DNA of 64,000 nucleotides from assembly GCF_946221105.1 (NCBI RefSeq), contig NZ_CAMICL010000001.1, positions 59,341 to 123,340 on the forward strand, in the 5' to 3' direction. This document shows positions 59,444 to 64,000 of the stretch, one piece after another. The DNA comes from an uncultured Corynebacterium sp. (GTDB lineage Bacteria > Actinomycetota > Actinomycetes > Mycobacteriales > Mycobacteriaceae). Below the pieces are notes generated by a model, which worked only from the letters and a program-made list of their open reading frames with translations, was not told the DNA's origin and did not search any database. Each line of letters starts with the position of its first letter. Position 1 is the first letter of the stretch. The position numbers were made by a program, and so were the translations under genes.

Positions 59444-60422
59444 CTCTCTCCATTTCTATGAACACGTCGTTTCCCACCGGACGCACGAACGTCGTGCGGA
59501 AGCGGCGGGCGTCGGCGATGGTGCCGGCGATCGCGCGGTCCAGCACCCCGCGGCCGGCGCCGAGAAGCGCGGGCGCGATGTAGGCCTGCACCGCGTCGAC
59601 CAGGTCCAGCTCAAGGAAACTCGCGGCGAGCGTCGCGCCGCCTTCGACCAGCACGTCGCGCGCGCCAGTTTCCCACAGCGCGGTGAGTGCCTCCTGCGGC
59701 GTGGCGTACTGCTCGAAGCCTAGGCGCGTGAGGTTGCCCTCGGGCACCTCGCGCCTGCCGACGACCACGCGGCGCGGCTGGTGCCCGCGCAGCGAGCCGT
59801 CGGGAAAACGCGCGGTCAGCGACGGGTCGTCCGCGATCGCGGTGCCGGTGCCGACGATGATGGCGTCCAGCTTCGCGCGGTCCTCGTGCACCAGCTCGCG
59901 CGCTGTATCGCCGGTGATCCACTTGCTTGTGCCGTCCGTCGCAGCGGTGAAGCCATCGAGCGTGGAGGCGAACTTCAGCGTCACGCTCGGGCGGTTGTGG
60001 CGCACCGAGCGCAGCCACGGCTGCAGCGCCGCCACTCGCACCGGCTGGAAGTCCACCTCGACGCCGTGGGCGCGCAGGTAATCCGCCCCGCCGGCGGCGG
60101 CGTCGTTGGGGTCGGCGGTGAAGTACACCACCCGTGTAATCCCCGCTTCCACCAGCGCCTGCGCGCAGGGGCCGGTGCGGCCGGTGTGGTTGCACGGCTC
60201 CAGGGTCACCACGGCGGTCGCGCCCCGGGCGCGCTCGCCCGCTTCTCGCAGGGCGTTGACCTCCGCGTGCGGCCCACCCGCGGGCGAGGTTGCACCGGTG
60301 GCGATAAGCGCACCGGAGGCGTCGACAATCGCGCAGCCCACCGGCGGGTTCGGCGAGGTCGTGCCGCGCACCGATTCGCCCGCCTCGATCGCGGCGGAGA
60401 TGGCGCCGAGCTCCTCCGTCAC
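59424..60422 (-). CDS. ribD: bifunctional riboflavin deaminase-reductase
   Basis: A 332-residue enzyme. The zinc deaminase half carries HAEVNALREAGERARGATAV and TLEPCNHTGRTGPC (residues about 50-85). The reductase half carries VTLKFASTLDGFTAATDGTS and the NADPH-type WITGDTARELVHEDRAKLDA, VLVEGGATLAASFLE. GTG 60422 overlaps the rpe stop by 4 bases (GTGA). Confidence 0.95.
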   Translation of the reverse strand: MTEELGAISAAIEAGESVRGTTSPNPPVGCAIVDASGALIATGATSPAGGPHAEVNALREAGERARGATAVVTLEPCNHTGRTGPCAQALVEAGITRVVYFTADPNDAAAGGADYLRAHGVEVDFQPVRVAALQPWLRSVRHNRPSVTLKFASTLDGFTAATDGTSKWITGDTARELVHEDRAKLDAIIVGTGTAIADDPSLTARFPDGSLRGHQPRRVVVGRREVPEGNLTRLGFEQYATPQEALTALWETGARDVLVEGGATLAASFLELDLVDAVQAYIAPALLGAGRGVLDRAIAGTIADARRFRTTFVRPVGNDVFIEMERDVYGTR

Positions 60423-61081
60423 CCTCGCGCCGCCTCCCGGGCGAGTTCGCGCAGGCGCTCCACCGCCTCGGCCGGGTTGTCGGCGCTGAAGACAGCGGAA
60501 CCTGCCACGAACGCGTCCACGCCGGCCTCCGCGGCCTGCGCGATGGTGGCGTTCGCGATGCCGCCGTCGATGCCGATGATGGTGTCCAGGCCTGCCTCCG
60601 CGATGCGGTCGCGCAGCACCATCACCTTGCCCAAGACCTCAGGAATGAACTTCTGGCCGCCAAAACCCGGCTCCACGCTCATGACCATGACCTGGTCGAA
60701 GTGCTCCAGGTCGTCCAGGTACGGCTCGATCGCGGTGCCGGGCTTGATGGCAAAGCCGGACTGCACGCCCAGCTCGCGGCACTGCTTCGCGGCCGCCACG
60801 TGGTCGTCGGTGGCCTCGACGTGGAACACCAGCCGGTCGCCGCCGGCTTCCACGTAGGTTTCGAACCAGCGCTCCGGCTCCTCGATCATCAGGTGCATGT
60901 CCAAGAACTGCTCGGTCACCCCGTTAACCGCTTTGGTCACGTCCGGGCCGAAAGACAGGTTGGGCACGAAGTGGCCGTCCATGATGTCCACGTGAATCAG
61001 GTCCGCGTTGGGCACCTTGCGCACGTCATCGCCGAGCGCGGCGTAGTTCGCGGCCAGAATTGATGGGGCGATCTGAATCAT
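60419..61081 (-). CDS. rpe: ribulose-phosphate 3-epimerase
   Basis: About 220 residues, TIM-barrel epimerase: IAPSILAANYAALGDDV, IHVDIMDGHFVPNLSFGPDV, MVMSVEPGFGGQKFIPEV and IIGIDGGIANATIAQAAEAG. ATG 61081 with AGGA upstream is used; the longer frame crosses rsmB's end. It feeds xylulose-5-phosphate in the pentose phosphate pathway. In an operon with the rib genes. Confidence 0.96.
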   Translation of the reverse strand: MIQIAPSILAANYAALGDDVRKVPNADLIHVDIMDGHFVPNLSFGPDVTKAVNGVTEQFLDMHLMIEEPERWFETYVEAGGDRLVFHVEATDDHVAAAKQCRELGVQSGFAIKPGTAIEPYLDDLEHFDQVMVMSVEPGFGGQKFIPEVLGKVMVLRDRIAEAGLDTIIGIDGGIANATIAQAAEAGVDAFVAGSAVFSADNPAEAVERLRELAREAARG

Positions 61082-61086
61082 GGGTC

Positions 61087-62565
61087 CTACCCTAGCTTTT
61101 TGCGCAGCACCGCGAAGAACATTGCGTCGGTGCCGTGGCGGTGCGGCCACATCTGCACGCTCGGCCCTGCGCCCACATCCTCCATGCCAGCGGCCCACTC
61201 GCGGGCGTCGAGCTCCTCAACGTCGCCTTTCGCCAATTGCTTCTCGACGATCCTCCGGGTCTCCAGAACATCCGGCGAGCACGTGGAGTAGACCACCACC
61301 CCGCCCGGCTTGGCCAGGTTCACGGCGGATTGGAGCAGCTCCTCCTGCAGCCGGTTCAGCTCCGCGATGTCGCCCTCGGACTTCGTCCAGCGCGCCTCCG
61401 GGCGCCGCCGCAGCGCGCCGAGGCCAGAGCAGGGCGCGTCGACAAGGATGCGGTCGTAGCCGGGTTCGAGTTTGGAGTCGCGCCCGTCCGCGGTGTGGAC
61501 CGTCACCGGCAGGCCGCGCACCGTCTTCGAAATGAGCTCCGCGCGGTGGGGGCTGACTTCGACGGCGTCGACCGCGGCGGCGTCGATAGCCGCGATCGCC
61601 CCGATGAGCGCGGCCTTGCCGCCGGGACCCGCACACAGGTCAAGCCAACGGCCTTGATCCTGCTCGACGGGGACCTCGGTGACGGCACGCGCAATGATCT
61701 GCGAGCCCTCGTCCTGCACCGCGGCAAGCCCCTCGCGCACCGGCTCGAGCTGGCCCGGGTCCCCCTCCGGCAGGTACACCGCGTACGGCGAATACGTGCC
61801 CTGCTCGCCGCCGGTGGTCAGCGCGAGTTCTTCCGCGGAGATCTCGCCGGGGCGCGCCACCAGGTGCACGACCGGGCGGGCCGAGTCCGCCTCGAGCGCG
61901 GCTTCGAGCTCGCCGCGCTTGTCGCCGAGCGCCTCCGCAAAAGACCGCGCGATCCACTCTGGATGGGCGTGGGTGAACGCCAGCGCGCCCAGCTCGCTGT
62001 CCGGGGCGAGGGTGCGCAGCCACTCGTCGGCAGGCGTGCGGCCGATCGAGCGCAGCACGCCGTTGGCGAAGCCCTTCGCCTTCTCGTGGCCGGCCGCCTC
62101 GACCAGCCGCACCGAGGTGTCCACCGCAGCGTGGTCGCCCACCCGGGTGTAGAGCAATTGGTAGGTGCCCAGGCGAAGCGCGGCGAGCACTTCGGGCGCG
62201 ATGCGCTCGAGCTCGCGCGACGAGTTCTTCGCGATCACCGCGTCGAGCACCCCGAGGCTGCGCAGCGTGCCGTAGGCCAACTCGGTGGCGAACGCGGCGT
62301 CGCGTCCGGTGATCTTCCGCTCGCGCAGGATGCCGGGCAGCGTCAGGTTGGCAAACGCGCCGTCGCGGGCGACGCGCAGCACCACCTCAAAGGCCGCCTC
62401 GCGAGCCGGGTCGCCGATGCTGGCCGGGCGGCCCTTCACCGTGTAGCGCTGGCGCCCGCCGCCCTGCTTGCGCGGCTGCTGCCTGGCGTTGCCGCCTTGC
62501 TGCCGGTTGCGTGCGGGTTTGTCCTCTCGACGCCCCGCGGACCGCGACCTGAATCCACCGCTCAC
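61087..62565 (-). CDS. rsmB: 16S rRNA (cytosine-967-C5)-methyltransferase
   Basis: About 492 residues. A basic, Gln/Arg-rich N-terminal tail (about 1-45), a NusB-like RNA-binding domain (AAFEVVLRVARDGAFANLTL, about 55-185) and the methyltransferase domain. SAM motif I is DLCAGPGGKAALIGAI; catalytic cysteines are in ILVDAPCSGLGALRRRPEAR and VVYSTCSPDVLETR. GTG 62565 overlaps the fmt stop (GTGA), a typical coupled start. Confidence 0.94.
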   Translation of the reverse strand: MSGGFRSRSAGRREDKPARNRQQGGNARQQPRKQGGGRQRYTVKGRPASIGDPAREAAFEVVLRVARDGAFANLTLPGILRERKITGRDAAFATELAYGTLRSLGVLDAVIAKNSSRELERIAPEVLAALRLGTYQLLYTRVGDHAAVDTSVRLVEAAGHEKAKGFANGVLRSIGRTPADEWLRTLAPDSELGALAFTHAHPEWIARSFAEALGDKRGELEAALEADSARPVVHLVARPGEISAEELALTTGGEQGTYSPYAVYLPEGDPGQLEPVREGLAAVQDEGSQIIARAVTEVPVEQDQGRWLDLCAGPGGKAALIGAIAAIDAAAVDAVEVSPHRAELISKTVRGLPVTVHTADGRDSKLEPGYDRILVDAPCSGLGALRRRPEARWTKSEGDIAELNRLQEELLQSAVNLAKPGGVVVYSTCSPDVLETRRIVEKQLAKGDVEELDAREWAAGMEDVGAGPSVQMWPHRHGTDAMFFAVLRKKLG

Positions 62566-63491
62566 TCGAACACCACTCCTTCTTTCGCCTCCGGGTTGAG
62601 TCCGCGGGCCCAGTCCGCCGCATCCATCATCTTCTTGCCCGGCGGCTGGATCGTGCCCAGGCGAACGTCGCCGTCGGCGGTGCCCACGAGCACCTCGTTT
62701 TTGCCAAACGCGGCCTCGCCCGGGGCGAGCGTGCCCGAACCCGTCGGAGTGACCGGGCCGAGCTTGAAGCGCTCCTCCCCGCGCATCGTCCACGCACCCG
62801 GCGCCGGGGTGTGGGCGCGGATGCCGCGGTCGATCACGGCGGCCGGCTGCGTCCAGTCCACCCGGGCGTCCGCCGGAGCGATCTTGTGGGCGTAAGTGCC
62901 CTCGTCCGGCTGCGGCGCCGGAGCCGCGGTGCCGGCCTCGAGCGCATCCATGGTCTGAACCAGCAGGTCAGCGCCCGCGTAGGCGAGGCGCTCCAGCAGC
63001 TCGCCGCTGGTTTCTGCCTCGCCGATCTCGGTTTCCAGCGCGTCCAGGATGTCGCCGGTGTCCAGGCCCTCGTTGATGCGGAAGGTGGTCGCGCCGGTGA
63101 CCGCGTCGCCGGCCGCGATCGCCGCCTGCACCGGCGCCGCCCCGCGCCACTTGGGCAGCAGCGAGAAGTGCAGGTTTACCCAGCCGTGTGCGGGGATGTC
63201 CAGCATGTCCGCCGGGATGAGGTTGCCGTAGGCCACCACCGGGATCGCGTCCGGGGCCAGCTCCTTCAGTTGCTCCCGGATGGCGTCGTCGCGCGTGAGG
63301 CTCTCTGGGGTGAGCACCTCAATACCGTGCTCGAGCGCGAGCGCCTTGACTGGCGACGGGTGCAGCGTGCGCCCGCGGCCGCGGCGCGCGTCCGGGCGGG
63401 TAAGCACCGCGACGACCTCGTGGTCGGAGGCGATGAGCCGCTCGAGTGCCACGGCGGCGGGTTCGGGGGTGCCGGCAAATACGAGTCGCAT
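62562..63491 (-). CDS. fmt: methionyl-tRNA formyltransferase
   Basis: A 309-residue enzyme that formylates initiator Met-tRNA. MRLVFAGTPEPAAVALERLI, WVNLHFSLLPKWRGAAPVQA with the catalytic His, and TGATTFRINEGLDTGDIL are present. Between def and rsmB. Confidence 0.96.
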   Translation of the reverse strand: MRLVFAGTPEPAAVALERLIASDHEVVAVLTRPDARRGRGRTLHPSPVKALALEHGIEVLTPESLTRDDAIREQLKELAPDAIPVVAYGNLIPADMLDIPAHGWVNLHFSLLPKWRGAAPVQAAIAAGDAVTGATTFRINEGLDTGDILDALETEIGEAETSGELLERLAYAGADLLVQTMDALEAGTAAPAPQPDEGTYAHKIAPADARVDWTQPAAVIDRGIRAHTPAPGAWTMRGEERFKLGPVTPTGSGTLAPGEAAFGKNEVLVGTADGDVRLGTIQPPGKKMMDAADWARGLNPEAKEGVVFE

Positions 63492-63504
63492 ACAAACGTT
63501 CTCC

Positions 63505-63996
63505 TTAGCTCCAGTCGGCGGCCCGGATCGCCGCCATCGCTTCCTTGCGCTGCTCCGGTGCCATCCTGCGCATAAACATCACGCCGTCCAAGTGGTCCGC
63601 CTCGTGCTGGATGCAGCGGGCCAAAAGCCCGGTGCCGCGCAGCGTGAGCCGGCGCCCGAAGCAGTCCTGGCCGCGGGCCACCACCGTCTTATGGCGGGTG
63701 ACCTCGCCGCGCACGTCCGGCACCGAGAGGCAGCCCTCGACTCCGGTCTGCATCTCATCTCCCAACGGCTCCCACACCGGGTTGACGATGTGCCCGCGCA
63801 TGCCCTGGCAGTCGAACACGAAGATCCGGCGTGCAAGCCCGATCTGGTTGGCGGCCAGGCCGACTCCGCCGGCGTGGTCCATGGTCTCCAGCATGTCGGC
63901 GACCAGCCGCTCTAGAGCGGCGTCGAAAACAGTGACCTCTGCTGCAGCGGTGTTGAGCACTGGGTCGCCGAACAGGCGGATGTCGCGGATAGCCAT
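63505..63996 (-). CDS. def: peptide deformylase
   Basis: A 163-residue metalloenzyme. The three motifs are GGVGLAANQIG, EGCLSVPDVRG and the zinc-binding IQHEADHLDGVMFM. It removes the N-formyl group that Fmt adds. The ATG lies at 63994-63996, 4 bases from the window end; the upstream part of the operon is outside the window. Confidence 0.96.
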   Translation of the reverse strand: MAIRDIRLFGDPVLNTAAAEVTVFDAALERLVADMLETMDHAGGVGLAANQIGLARRIFVFDCQGMRGHIVNPVWEPLGDEMQTGVEGCLSVPDVRGEVTRHKTVVARGQDCFGRRLTLRGTGLLARCIQHEADHLDGVMFMRRMAPEQRKEAMAAIRAADWS

Positions 63997-64000
63997 GGGG

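Noticed and set aside
57557..61086. FMN riboswitch in the riboflavin operon
   Set aside because: The gaps between ribH, ribBA, ribE, ribD, rpe and rsmB are 2-22 bases or overlaps, so there is no room, and no conserved RFN segments are seen.
61082..61198. N-terminal extension of ribulose-phosphate epimerase
   Set aside because: It is antisense-like, Arg-rich sequence from the rsmB end; the conserved protein starts MIQIAPSIL at 61081.

Overview
The window is chromosomal DNA of a high-GC actinomycete and almost certainly a Corynebacterium. Gene order matches the well-known corynebacterial/mycobacterial core blocks: ferrochelatase, NlpC/P60 protein, aconitase and AcnR; SUF cluster with SufR; MptB, ABC transporter, CtaA, Qor, CtaB; tkt-tal-zwf-opcA-pgl; secG-tpiA-pgk-gap; whiA-yvcK-rapZ-uvrC; ribH-ribBA-ribE-ribD-rpe-rsmB-fmt-def. 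Many genes have a -10 hexamer 6-9 bases before the start codon, which suggests leaderless mRNAs, as is common in this group.

Region by region. 1-4.6 kb: a wrecked 3' end of pyrD, a small membrane protein, a YbhB-like protein and a two-gene ABC exporter whose catalytic half carries a nonsense codon. 4.7-9.5 kb: tRNA-Leu(GAG), a TVP38-type membrane protein, an SPFH/NfeD pair, a DUF3097 protein and unknowns. 9.5-18.4 kb: coproporphyrin ferrochelatase, a secreted NlpC/P60 hydrolase behind a probable c-di-AMP riboswitch, aconitase with an AcnR operator, AcnR, a glutamine amidotransferase-like protein and an NAD(P)-binding protein. 18.4-26.7 kb: ACT-domain protein and PFL (UPF0210) protein, then an accessory stretch. 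This stretch holds a secreted phospholipase A2-like protein with a membrane-protein partner, remnants of two genes, a perfect 503-bp direct repeat of the PFL 3' end, a MerR-type regulator with a 19-bp-spacer promoter, an unknown protein and a DUF222/HNH protein. 26.7-34.8 kb: ABC-F ATPase and the SUF Fe-S assembly operon. 34.8-41.1 kb: MptB mannosyltransferase, ABC-2 type transporter, heme A/O synthases and quinone reductase. 41.3-47.7 kb: pentose phosphate operon. 47.7-51.2 kb: SecG and lower-glycolysis genes, without the ppc gene usually found between tpiA and secG. 51.4-64 kb: WhiA/YvcK/RapZ/UvrC, then the riboflavin, Rpe, RsmB, Fmt and Def run.

The core blocks connect central carbon flow (aconitase, pentose phosphate pathway, glycolysis), Fe-S assembly and heme A production. 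Several expected regulatory sites are readable: an AcnR operator, a SufR-type inverted repeat, a MerR-type promoter and a GlxR-like site. The most unusual stretch is 19.5-24 kb. It looks like a recombination-built island carrying a secreted PLA2-like protein and a membrane partner, flanked by a duplicated PFL gene end.
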